Below, piece after piece: positions 10,473 through 21,416 of a stretch of 64,000 nt of DNA; position 1 is the stretch's first letter; each line of letters starts with the position of its first letter. The position numbers were made by a program, and so were the translations under genes. This stretch comes from Pleurodeles waltl. Lineage: Eukaryota > Chordata > Amphibia > Caudata > Salamandridae. The notes beneath the pieces were generated by a model that saw nothing but the letters and a program-made list of their open reading frames with translations, did not search any database and was not told the origin of the DNA. Location: positions 529,932,313 through 529,996,312 of the forward strand of contig NC_090448.1 of NCBI RefSeq assembly GCF_031143425.1. Reading direction: 5' to 3'.

Positions 10473-13400
10473 TGTAGGAGGCTGGCCTGGTTTGTAGTGG
10501 GTACCTTGGGTACTTACACCTTATACCAGGTCCAGTTATCCCTTATTAGTGAAATGTAGTAGGTTTCTAGCAGCTTAGGCTGATAGAGGTAGCTATAGCA
10601 GAGCAGCTTAGGCTGAACTAGGAGACATGCAAAGCTCATGCAATACCACTTATAGTTACACAGTACTTATACACAAGTAAAGACAATACTCAGGGTTACC
10701 AAAAATAAAGGTATTTATTTGGGTGACTGTAGCAGTGGGTTAGGTGATATTAAGGACTCGGATGCTTGGGTGGGTGTGAAACAGTTAATTTATTAACAGT
10801 TCTTTACAGTCCTTTGCTGTGTTCAACAATATAGGGGTGGTGATCTCCTTCTCATGGAATGTCTCTTCTTTCTCTTTCCCCAGGTCCCCTCTTGACCGGC
10901 GAAGATGTTCGATTCGTGCTCCCAAGTGCACCGGAAAGAGCAATCCCGTCTCCTGCTGCACTCGGTCGGCATTCTGTTCGTCCTCCTCGCCAGCGCGTCG
11001 CGCGCCGAGTCCGTCCTCTCTTTTAGTGTTTTTGGGAACCCGGATATCCGGGTTTCCGAGGTGAGTTCCGGCGTCTTCGTTGCCCTGGAAACTGGCCAAG
11101 CCCTCATCTACGTCGCGGACGAAGAGTTGTGTTCGCAACTCTGGGGAATCTGGAGCCGCGTTGTCCGATAACCGGCTACAGTGACACAATACCAAAAATA
11201 TCTTAGAGCAATATTCCTTGGGGAGGTAAGTATTATACACAATATATACACTAGACACCAAAATTAGACAAGTAAATAGTCATAGAACAATGCAAACAAT
11301 AGGAAATGCTATAGAATGCAATGGGAGAAAATAGGTCCAGGGGCAACACAAACCATTTACTAAGAAAGTGGAATGCAAATCACTATTTCCCCCCTAGACA
11401 AGTGTAGTGTGTGCAGAATCGCTGGGAGAGTAAGCATACAGTAAAGGTAAGTAAATTACCCCACCCCATAGCCCAAAAAAGCAGGAAAGAAATGCAAGTT
11501 TCCTTAGGACAAACTACACCTCGTGATTGGGATTTTGCAGCAACCAACCAAGTCTTCAAAGAACAACGGCTGGATTCCTGGACCTGAAGACCTGCACAGG
11601 AAGGGGACCAAGTCCAGAAGTTGAAAGAAGATCCAGGCAGGACAGGAGCCCCTGCCAACCCAGAAGAGGGTGCAAAAGAAGAGTCCCCGGTTAGTCAATG
11701 ACTGCAGAAATGCACCCTAGGAAGATGCCAGCGGGTTCCTGCATGATGCAAAAGATGTCCCACGAAGTGAAGATCGTTGCAGATGAGATTTTGTGTTGGA
11801 AGCCGCCAACAAGCCATGGCTATGACAAAAGTGCATTTTGCGTCAAAATGGCGCTGGATGGACCCAGGAGGGACCTGGGGGTCTCAACTCTGTGTGAGGA
11901 GAAAGAGGGGGCTCTCAGCACTTTAGAGAGCCCTCAAGATGCCAACCAGCACCCCGGGAGTTGCAGGATCCGGGGACAAAGGAGGTGCAAAACACGGATG
12001 ATAGAGCACAACAAAAGAAGGTCCCACGCCGCCGGAGAACAACTCAGCGAGTTGTGCGTCGCAGGATGGATTGCTGGGGACCTGGGCCAGGCTGTGCACG
12101 AAGGAATTTTGCGATTAGTGCACAGAGGCCTCAGGAGGTGAAGAGGACGCAGTACACAGGGGTACCGTCGCTCTCGGGGGAAGGCAAGGTCTTACCTCCT
12201 CCAAATTGCGTCAGCAGGACCTCAGGACAGTCTATGTCGGTGATGTCCACCCTCTGTGTCCTTAGGAGCACACTCGTTGCCGTGAGAGGAGTCCAAGGGT
12301 ACCGGTCGTCATCTTGGAAGGTGCCTGCTTGGAGCAGGGGAGTGACTCCGTCACTCCACTAGAGATTTCTTTGGTCCTTCTGGTGCAGGATGAAGACAAG
12401 GAGTCCCCAGAGCGTGCACACCATGGAAACTGTTGCAGTTGAAGACTTGGAGCTGAGGTTGCTGAAGAAAAGTGTCTCTTGTAGACACCTTGTTGCAGTT
12501 ACTGCGTTTCTTGGAGCAGGCTGCGGTTGATCCGAGGTCAGAGGAGTCTGAAGTTGTTGCAGAGGACTCCTGAAGGAAACTTGTAAGCAGAATCTGAAGA
12601 GAATCCACAGGGGAGACCCTAAATAGCCCTGGGAGGGGGATTGACTACCTTATCAGGTATGAACCTATCAGGACGGGCCTCTGACGTCACCTGCTGGCAC
12701 TAGCCACTCAGAGCCCTCCAGAGTGCCCCTACACCTTTCAAATCAAGATGGCTGAAGTCTAGGACACACTGGAGGTGTCTGGGCACCACCATTGGGTGGT
12801 GATGGACAGGGGAGTGGTCACTCCCCTTTCCTTTGTCCAGTTTTGCGCCAGATCAGGGGACAAGGGGTCCCTGAACCGGTGTAGACTGGTTTATGCAAGG
12901 AGGGCACCATCTGTGCCCTTCAAAGCATATCCAGAGGCTGGGGGAGGCTACCCCTCCCCAGCCTGTAACACCTATTTCCAAAGGGAGAGGGTGTAACACC
13001 CTGCTCTCAGAGGAAATGCTTTGTTCTGCCATCCTGGGACTGGGCTTCCCAGACCCCAGGAGGGCAGAACCCTGTCTGTGAGGTGGCAGCAACTGTAGCT
13101 GCAGTGCAAGCCTGAGAGAGCTGGTTTGGCAGTACTGGGGGTCCCTGGTGGAGCCTGCAGGATGCATGGAACTGGCTCCCCAATACCAGATTTGGAATGG
13201 GGGTACAATTCCATGATCTTAGACATGTTACATGGCCATATTCAGGGTTACCATTGTGAAGCTACATATAGGTATTGACCTATATGTAGTGCACACGTGT
13301 AATGGCGTCCCTGCACTCACCAAGTCCGGGGAAATGGCCCTGAACTATGTGGGGGCAACTTTGCTAGTGCAAGGGTGCCCTCACACTTATTAACTTTGCA

Positions 13401-13902
13401 CCTAACCTTCAGCAGGTGAAGGTTAGACATATAGGTGACTTATAAGTTACTTAAGTGCAGTGAAAATGTCTGCGAAATAGTGTGTGCACACTATTTCACG
13501 CAGGCTGCAATGGCAGTCCTGTGTAAGGGTTTGTCTGAGGTCCTTATGGGTGGCAAAAGACATGCTGCAGCCCATATGGATCTCATAGAACCCCAATACC
13601 CTGGGAACCTAGGTACCATATACTAGGGACTTATAAGGGGGGTCCAGTGTGCCAATTGAAATTGGTAAATGAGGTCACTGGCCTACAGTGACAAATTTAA
13701 AAACAGAGAGAGCATAAGCACTGAGGTTCTGATTAGCAGAGCCTTCGTGACACAGTTAGGCACTACACGGGCATACACATTAGGCCATAAACTATGAGCA
13801 CTGGGGTCCTGACCAGGAGAATCCCAGTGAGACAGGCAAAAGCATACTGACATACAGGTAAAAATGGGGGTAACATGCCAAGGAAGATGGTACTTTCCTA
13901 CA
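10473..13902 (-). repeat. 5' LTR, about 3.4 kb (Gmr1-like)
   Basis: The plus strand starts TGTAGGAGG at 10473 and ends TTTCCTACA at 13902. The ends are inverted copies (TGTAGGA / TCCTACA) with the obligatory TG...CA. A primer site and gag follow on the minus strand. A minus-strand AATAAA lies near 10712-10717, a plausible polyadenylation signal for R, and a TATATA string lies near 11244 (minus). The LTR is 3430 bases long, about 2970 without the nested solo LTR, which is long for the group. No partner 3' LTR remains, so no target duplication can be checked. Confidence 0.75.
10728..11180 (-). mobile_element. Nested solo LTR, 453 bp
   Basis: It begins TGTAGC and ends GCTACA, perfect 6-bp inverted ends. 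It is flanked by the 5-bp duplication GTGAC at 10723-10727 and 11181-11185. It is much richer in CpG than its surroundings. A minus-strand AATAAA near 10790 suggests minus orientation. One open frame (11261-10785, 158 codons) crosses most of it with a charged, arginine- and glutamate-rich product, but there is no known motif. Recombination between two LTRs would leave exactly this structure. Confidence 0.9.
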
Positions 13903-16843
13903 CCTGCCCAACCGTGTCAGGCTCAATGTCAAGATTGGTATCTGAGTGTAATGGGGTGGAAGACAGATGCAACATAAGCCCACCCTTCCAACAGAACCTG
14001 TGCCAGGAGCTACTCTAAGGCACTGAACTGCAGACCCTAGAGAAAGAAGGGAAACAATTTAGAGTAGATAGGGGAGCAACAACACTTTGCAGCTGGTACC
14101 ACATCATGTCACTATTTGTGGCTCACTTTGGCCTTCTCAGTGCCTCTTCTGGCAATCAGTAAACTGCACAAACTTAGATGAAGCTATGATGACCCTGAAG
14201 GATTACCAGGGCACCTCCAGGAATCCCAGTTAAGGCGTCAAAATTCTAGAAAGAGTCAAAAACAACCCAACCACACCTGGCAAACTACTGAAGCATCCGG
14301 GGGACTGCACAGCTAGGCACAAAGACAAACTACAGAAACAAAAAGGATGAAACACAGGTAAGGGATCAGGAGACCAGTGTTGAAACTAAAACAACCACAA
14401 GGAGCAACAACAACCCAAATGTAATGTTGTTAAACACTGAGATAAAGGTTCTCAGCCTTTTTATACTACTACTGCCTAACTTGAACTGCTATGTACCCTA
14501 TGTTTTTAAAAATGACTTCTATAAATTTGAAATAAGGTCTCAAGTGCCAGAGTTCCGTTCTCCTCAGCTAGCATTCCCTATGCCCCAACCTCTTTGAGCT
14601 CATACCCTTTGCAGTGTGGAAACCTTCAAGCTGGTAAACATTTTACCTTGTCTTGTCTTGTCCAATGAGTTCCTCTAGTGGGTATGCTGCATGAAAATGC
14701 CTCCTGCCTTTTCTGAACATACATGAGAGACTTTTCTTGACTTGCAGATTCATGACACTCAGCTGGTCTCAGTATTTGATTTGTAAAAGGATGAGAGCCA
14801 GAGGCTGAAGCTCAGCTTAAAGGCCTGTGGCCAATATAATTAAATCCCAGCACACGGAATACTGAGACTGCATAGCCCTAAAGCCACATGATGCTTCCTT
14901 AGTCCACTACAGACATTCCTTGCCTTTTTATTCTCAATCTTGCTTCCTATTTTCTCCCTTTTCAACAGGTTTTCTGTCTTTCTTGCTCCATCTGTCAGCA
15001 TTTTATATTTTTCCCTCTCATGCTCTTGATTAATGTCTGATGCCAAAACATAAGTGCCAGTACCCAGAAATGAGTGCTGGTGGCCCCTAGCCACAACCAC
15101 TGTGTCAAAGTACACACTGGCTGGTCTCTGATGGCTGACAGGGTGGAAAGCCACTGACAGACCAAGTAAAGTCAGCGCTCTTAGACCACCATCATCTACA
15201 ATCTTGCAAAGGTCATCAGTCACTAAACGAATGACCACATTGGCCAACAGGTTGGATCTAAATGCTCTCTGAAAGGAATCTAGGCAGTTTGTGTTTTCTA
15301 TAAGCCCACTGTATTTGTGCTAGAACTACTCTCTCTAACACCTTAGCAGGAAAAAGGTAGAAAGGAAATGGGAAAGCTTCATCCATTGGAAAAGATATAT
15401 CTATGCCTGACCAATGAACATATTTAATACAAAATTTACTTACCCTGTAAATAATACTTTAATTGGTTTGAACATTGTTTTCACAAGCCTCTCATTGTTG
15501 AGGAATGGCTCTTCAAAAATGCCTATCTTTTTACACAATTAATTTCAAATGTTTTACCACCAGGTTTATTGAACATACATCCAAAATGGCACAGTGACCC
15601 ACCTGCAAGTTTCTTTGTTGGCTTACCCTTTAGAAAGTAATCACAAATTTACTATTTACTAATAACCAACACCCAGGCTTAGTTTCATACAGTTGAAGAA
15701 ATGTGTAATAATCAGGATTAAAATAACTATGTACGGCATTTCAAATTTGGAAGAACTGTGTTTTTTAAAATTATCTGTACCAAGCGCAAAATAAGAATGC
15801 TGTATTACTATAAAGCATTGATTGCGAAATATGACAGGCGATTTATTTTTGAAAACACACGTGCTAATTTTCCAGATGTAACATATGGTTAATACATAGA
15901 TATTAAAAATGTATGTGTAAGTTGTAGATTGTTTCTTTTATAACATAAATGTTTTGTCCATTTTAGTGTAAAGTTAGAGGAAGGGGTAGGAGCGCTATCT
16001 CGCCTCACTGCATTACAAAATGAAAGGTGGCACAGAAGATCAGGTATCAAGGATGGGCACTTCAAGTAGTGAAGAAAAGAATAAAAGCAAAAAACTAGGA
16101 ATATGGACTTTGTAACCTAGACAATGATTTACATGGTGCAACACATATTAATCTTGCACTTTGCTTGCCTGCATATCCACCCAGGTTATGAATGTGAAGC
16201 TGTGTCTTTCTCCAACCTATTGAATATAATCAGCAGAGTAGGCCATTGGAAAAAAGGTACTATATTCACCACCAAGAGGGCTAAAATACTCATACCTCAT
16301 TGAGATGATACTGTGGCAGAGTAGTCATTTGCTTGACTTCTCCCATGAAACTTACAATAGATTGCTGGCCCGTGCATAACTAAGACATGCTTGCAAGCAC
16401 TCAGAGAATGCATAGCCCTAATATGGATCAATCTTGTGCTCATTGGTGAATTTACAAAACCTGTTTTTAGGTCTAAATGGACAGCCTTCGACCCATAACC
16501 CTGGCAGCATGCATATTTTTTGCAGTAAGCTAAATACTCTGCTTTCCTTCCCTATGAGTGCCCACAGCTCAACACCATATCAAATAGATTTTCCTTTCTG
16601 TTCAGGTAAAATGACCAACTAATATAGTCCAGAATTGAGTGCTGTCTCTCATGCCATAGACGTTATCTATATGTGACAGTTTGTGTATTATGTTAATCAA
16701 AGTATTAATAGTTTGGATGTAGAAGATACGCTAAGAAGTGCATTTAAGTGTGTTTTTGTTTAAACTGATGTTAGAAACACTGGTGGTATCAAGACTAAAG
16801 TAAATTGTTGAAGGATTAAAATTATATTATGTTATAATTTAGA
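13903..16843. other. Non-coding, no gene identified
   Basis: Flank of the Gmr1-like LTR and of the hAT element. A 135-codon minus-strand ORF at 14840-15247 has no motif I recognise and is likely chance. The rest is AT-rich with no recognisable structure. Confidence 0.45.
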
Positions 16844-17192
16844 CTCTAGACCATGGGTACTCACAAACTTTTTCTCAGGGGCCAAAATTGCAGTATGGTT
16901 TGCGGCCGAGGGCCGCACTGAAGTGACAGCGGGGGTGGGGGGAGGCAGGGCTTATAGGGGGCACAACCACCCGCCCCCTTTTTCAAAACATTGCTAAACA
17001 ATGCTGCATTTTGAATCCAGGTATAACTACAAACCTACAAAGAGGACATTTTGAAAAACATTTTTATTATCAGACAATAGTAATCTTAAGAGGCATGGCA
17101 TGGTAATCCTTGTGAACAGGATATTCAGCACAGGCCCAATGCAGCACAGTTTTCTCTGAGTCTGGAAAATAGGTATGTCAAAGGAAGACATA

Positions 17193-19019
17193 CTAAGAAC
17201 TTATTTTGCACTTCATGTCTCTTATTAGTGTTCTGTAATCTGGTATTATGTCTGAAACGGCAAGCCTTAAGAGCTGATCCAGATGTAAGTCTGTTAGCTT
17301 ATTTCTGAGTTTACTCTTCAAAAGTCCCATTGTGGAAAACAAACTTTCGCAAACATATGTTGACCCAAACTTACAAATTATTTTCTGTGCCACTGTAAAA
17401 AGAACAGGGAATTTGTCAGAAGGCACAGTGTTCCAGAATTCTTCTGGCGCCTGCCCCAAAAAAGATGCTTCGAGAGCTGAGTTGTGCTGCATGTCTATCA
17501 GCTCCATTTGTGCTTGCGGTCTTTTCACAACAATAAGTTCAACAGCATCAAGATTTCGTGCACTCACCATCCAGGGGTTTTGAACCAGCCTGAACAGGGG
17601 GGTGAAGGTTCTGAATTGAGAAAATTGCCTTTTGATCTCCCCAGAAATTGCCTCAAGACATGCACCAAGATTTAGCGTTGGCAGCATTTCTTGTGCATTT
17701 GGAAACCTATGAGTCACAGCCAACAGTTTTGGAAAGTGGGTGAAGTCAGCAACATCCAGTTGTTCTTTGAATAGCACAAGCTTACTTTCAAATGAATAAA
17801 TACCATTCATCATGGACCACACAAGTTGCTGTTTGCCTTGCAGCATCAAATTAAGAGCATTGAATTGTGCAAATAGATCTGAAAGAAAATGGAGCATTAA
17901 AAGCCATTTCACATCCTTTAGTTTTGGGAATGTTTGACCTCTGCTGTTTGCAAAGTGTTCAATTTCAGGAAGCAAAGCAATGAAACGCTCCAGAGCTTTC
18001 CCTTTGCTTAGCCATCGCACTTCAGTGTGCATCAAGAGGTCTGTATATTCAGCTTCAGAATCCTGCAGCATAGCCTTAAAAAGTCTATGGTTAAGGGCTT
18101 TGGCACAAATAAAATTAACGATTTTCACTGCAAGTTTTAGGAGGTTATTCAGTTCTCCATGCTTTAATTTTGCACACAGAACCTCCTGATGAATAATGCA
18201 GTGGTAGTCTATTACAGGCTGTCCAGTGAGCTTCTTTTTAAGCAAAGATACAAAGCCTCTGTCATGGCCTACCATAGCAGGAGCGCCATCTGTTGTGATG
18301 CTGACCCCACATCCAGTGGTATGTGATGCGTTTCGAAGTAGTTGCAGATACTGTCAAGAATATCTTCTCCTCTTGTGTGTCCGTGCAGTGGTAGAAGGCA
18401 CAGGAGCTCTTCTTTGGGATGAAGCGATTGGTCCAATTACCTCACCCAAACTAATAACTGGGCCACATCGCCTATATCTGTGGACTCATCCATGGCAATG
18501 CTGAAGAACGGTGACTCTCTGACAGCTTTGATCACCTGCTTCTGGATAATTTCACCCAATGCCTCTATTCTGCGTGCACAAGTGGAATCCGATAGCTGTA
18601 ATGCACCGATTTCTTTTAAAATGCTGGATTTGTTGCTATAGTTTTCAAACAAAATTTCAGCTGCTGAAAGGAAACATTTCTTCACTAGCTCTGCCTCCGT
18701 GAATGGCTTCTTATGTTTGGCAAGCAGGTAGCATATTTTGAAGGATGCTTCTGTAACAGCCTCAGATTCCTTCATTTGGCAAAGGAAGAGCTTCTGCTGG
18801 GAAAGAAGTGTTTGCTTTAACGATGCCACTTTTGCTGAACGCAGTTGTGAGTGCAATGGGAAGTTCTTACTATAACTTGCGTGTCGAGTTTTGTAGTGCC
18901 GTTCCAGGTTATATCTCTTAAGAACATTTACTTTCTCTTTGCAAAGCATACAGGTAGCTTTCTCCTTTGGCCATTCAACAAACAAGTACTCTTCTTCCCA
19001 TGCTGCCTGGAATGATCTG
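17193..19019 (-). pseudogene. hAT transposase, BED finger type, frameshifted
   Basis: hAT transposases cut and paste their own DNA by a DDE-like reaction. The N-terminal frame (18985-18437, open from about 19019) has a BED-type zinc finger (CMLCKEKVNVLKRYNLERH then KTRH), and FFSIAMDESTDIGDVAQL, which holds the first catalytic aspartate. Frame 18275-17193 carries the remainder, led by DGAPAMVGHDRG with the second catalytic aspartate just upstream. It ends in the dimerisation domain with CESLFSTMGLLKSKLRNKLT and HLDQLLRLAVSDI. Between 18437 and 18275 the coding changes frame twice. It resembles the Charlie8 and GTF2IRD2-related group, but the surrounding terminal repeats show this is a transposon copy, not a domesticated gene. 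Confidence 0.9.
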
Positions 19020-19128
19020 TGTTCACTCTGTATGGATCTGGGTCATGGACTGTAGGCCATTGGTCTCAGGCGGCGAGTTTGTGCAATGAGTATCAAGGGT
19101 CAGGAATCAGATTTTCCCCTCACAGCCA

Positions 19129-19230
19129 AAGGACCGACACCACTTCACGACCGACGGACCGACAACACTTCACGAGGGACGAATGGACCGACACCGCCTC
19201 ACGACCAATGGACCAACACTGCGTCTCGCT
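19129..19230 (+). repeat. Short degenerate tandem repeat, GGACCGACA core
   Basis: About four units of 25-30 bases, each beginning GGACCGACA or GGACCAACA and continuing with CACTTCACGA or CGCCTCACGA-like sequence. It lies inside the 5' non-coding part of the hAT element. Confidence 0.7.
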
Positions 19231-19739
19231 ACAGACCTCTGTGCACAACACCAAAGTAATATAAAGTGATGTGTAAAAGGAAATGAAGCATACCGTGATC
19301 TAACAATTGTCATCACACATGCTGGCCTTTGCCGATTCCCAGAGAACCATGTTATAAAAAGTATTTTTTGCAATTATGCTTGCAACCTGCTAGGCATACT
19401 AGGGTGATAATGAGGCCAATGAATGGTATACGGGCCCCTTTTTAGAGATAGTTTTTTTTCAGCATGCTGGGAGGAGGAGTAAGCTGAAGGTGTTTGCCCA
19501 TCACACAAAGTGTACCCCACTGGACACTTCACAAATGGTTTGATTTATATTGGGATTGTCATCTGATTTTTGGTAGTTTTCATGGGTGGGTGGTTTCTCT
19601 CTGGCTGTACTGGGTTGGTGGGCATGGGTTATAAAAGTAAGCATTATTGTTTGGAGGTTGCACAAACAAAGGTCTAACTTGGTGCCTAAGCATTACAAGA
19701 CAAAGATACAGCAGCACAGTTCTTACCCTTGCAGGGTCC

Positions 19740-20370
19740 AGTCTATCACACACAGCGCCATCTGCTCTCACCCCTACCCCAGTAACACACACAGCGCCAT
19801 ACACACACAGCGCCATCTGCTCTCACCCCTACCCCAGTATCACACACAGCACCATCTGCTCACACCCCTACCCCAGTATCACACACAGCGCCATCTGCTC
19901 TCACCCCTACCCCAGTAACACACACAGTGCCATCTGCACACAGCGCCATCTGCTCTCACCCCTACCCCAGTATCACACACAGCGCCATCTGCTCTCACCC
20001 CTACCCCAGTAACACACACAGCGCCATCTGCACACAGCGCCATCTGCTCTCACCCCTACCCCAGTAACACTCACATCGCCATACACACACAGCGCCATCT
20101 GCTCTCACCCCTACCCCAGTATCACACAGCGCCATCTGCTCTCACCCCTACCCCAGTAACACACACAGCGCCATCTGCACACAGCGCCATCTGCTCTCAC
20201 CCCTACCCCATTATCACACACAGCGCCATCTGCTCTCACCCCTACCCCAGTAACACACACAGCGCCATCTGCTCTCACCCACCCCAGTATCACACACAGC
20301 GCCATCTGCTCTCACCCCTACCCCAGTAACATACACAGGGCCATCTGCACACAGCGCCATCTGCTCTCAG
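19740..20370 (+). repeat. Minisatellite, CACAGCGCCATCTGC units
   Basis: About 14 copies of a 33-56 base unit built from GCGCCATCTGCTCTCACCCC plus TACCCCAGTAACACACACA. A shorter variant, CATCTGCACACAGCGCC, is inserted in about every third unit. Copies are nearly identical, so it is young or homogenised. It lies in the 5' non-coding region of the hAT transposon. Open frames across it are by-products of the repeat. Confidence 0.95.
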
Positions 20371-21203
20371 CTACTCCGTAGCAAGTGGTCCATAATTGTT
20401 AGCAGCATTTTTGGTCTGGAAGTGTTTAGGATTTGGTGAAATTGTCGTTATGCCGGCATAATCTTGCCTATTTTTCCACATTCCACATTATGCTTGATAG
20501 ACGAATTCCACATAATTATGCAATTATGCCACATTATATTATTTCAAGCCCATTTGTGTAAAAATTTAAAAGCGGGAGCATGGAAACAATGTCAATAAAC
20601 ACAACAAAGTGACAGTTGATCAGATCAACTGTGTTTTTGCAGGAAGGGCGCTCCTAAAATGAACCAGACGGCTCAGTTTTCACTAAAATATAGCACTAAA
20701 TGCCTCATTTGCTATTCACGCATGTTCACATATTTTTTTTTCTCCAAAATTTTATGTTATTACTCGAAAGGAAATGTCTCGAATTTCTTACACCCCTAAA
20801 AAAATCACAGCACAGCCATCTGAAGTACTATTTATGAGTAAAGAAGTCTATGAAATCCTTAAACGCGGTGTAACAGCAATAGTGAGTTGTTTTTAATCGT
20901 TTACCTAAGCTGTTAGCTCAGCATCAGTTTATGAGCGTATATAGTGATTGCGGAAGTTTAAGATTTGACGAGCATAGAACAAGTGACGACAGCCATCTTC
21001 TAATATGTTTCAGGGAAAAATAAATATATGGATATGTAAATAAACCATGGTGCCACAGCTCTCAGTGATGAGAAACGTTTACAGGGTAGATGGAACATAT
21101 GTATAGACAGCAGCATTTATGTACATGCAGATGCCTTCCATAATCACTTGGACCCATGTTATTAGTGGCCTGGATGTAAAGGCCATCGTCATGGAAACGG
21201 CAT

Positions 21204-21320
21204 AAATAATGGCCGCCGTACGTAAACATAGAGGAGCGCCGCGGGAGCATGCGCAAAGAACCCACTATTGTGCATGCTCCCGCGGCCCTCTTCTATGTTT
21301 ATGTACTGCGGCCATTATTA
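21204..21320. repeat. Long hairpin near the 5' hAT end
   Basis: Left arm 21204-21252 and right arm 21271-21320 are near-perfect reverse complements of about 48 bases, with AATAATGGCCGC on one side and GCGGCCATTATT on the other. The central loop is about 18 bases. It lies less than 100 bases from the right terminal repeat. Confidence 0.85.
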
Positions 21321-21416
21321 TATGGTGTTTCTCGGACGTGTCCGCGGGCCGCCAAGGTAGGTCCGTGGGGCCGCTGGCGACCCGCGGGCCGTACTTTGAG
21401 TAACGTCGCTCTAGAC

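Larger units (their letters stand above)
4610..13902 (-). mobile_element. Gmr1-like Ty3/gypsy retrotransposon, 3' truncated
   Basis: Read on the minus strand the order is 5' LTR (13902-10473), primer site, gag (10212-7446 with an insertion), protease (about 7000-6800), integrase (6450-5215) and reverse transcriptase (5255-4610). Integrase before RT is the Ty1/copia-like domain order that, among Ty3/gypsy elements, is known from the deuterostome Gmr1-like group. The SCAN-like gag supports this. The element stops inside the RT palm domain, so the YxDD box, RNase H and 3' LTR are missing. It has several frameshifts and stops and two nested insertions. It cannot encode an intact polyprotein. Confidence 0.85.
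16852..21408 (-). mobile_element. hAT transposon with 8-bp target duplication
   Basis: CTCTAGAC occurs at 16844-16851 and at 21409-21416, a perfect 8-bp target duplication as expected for hAT. The left end reads CATGGGTACTCACAAAC; the inverted right end reads CGACGTTACTCAAAGTAC, sharing the TACTCA core. The minus-strand transposase gene lies at 17193-19019. The 5' side (19020-21408) is non-coding and contains two tandem arrays and a long hairpin. The transposase has frameshifts, so the copy is non-autonomous now. Confidence 0.9.

Noticed and set aside
14840..15247. 135-codon minus-strand ORF
   Set aside because: No recognisable motif, no neighbours of the same strand, and composition like surrounding DNA.
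17193..19019. Domesticated hAT-derived host gene
   Set aside because: The copy has frameshifts and is enclosed by hAT ends with a perfect 8-bp target duplication, so it is a transposon copy.
19586..20012. Open frames of 110-121 codons with repeated SHPYP units
   Set aside because: They are translations of the minisatellite, without any conserved domain or start context.
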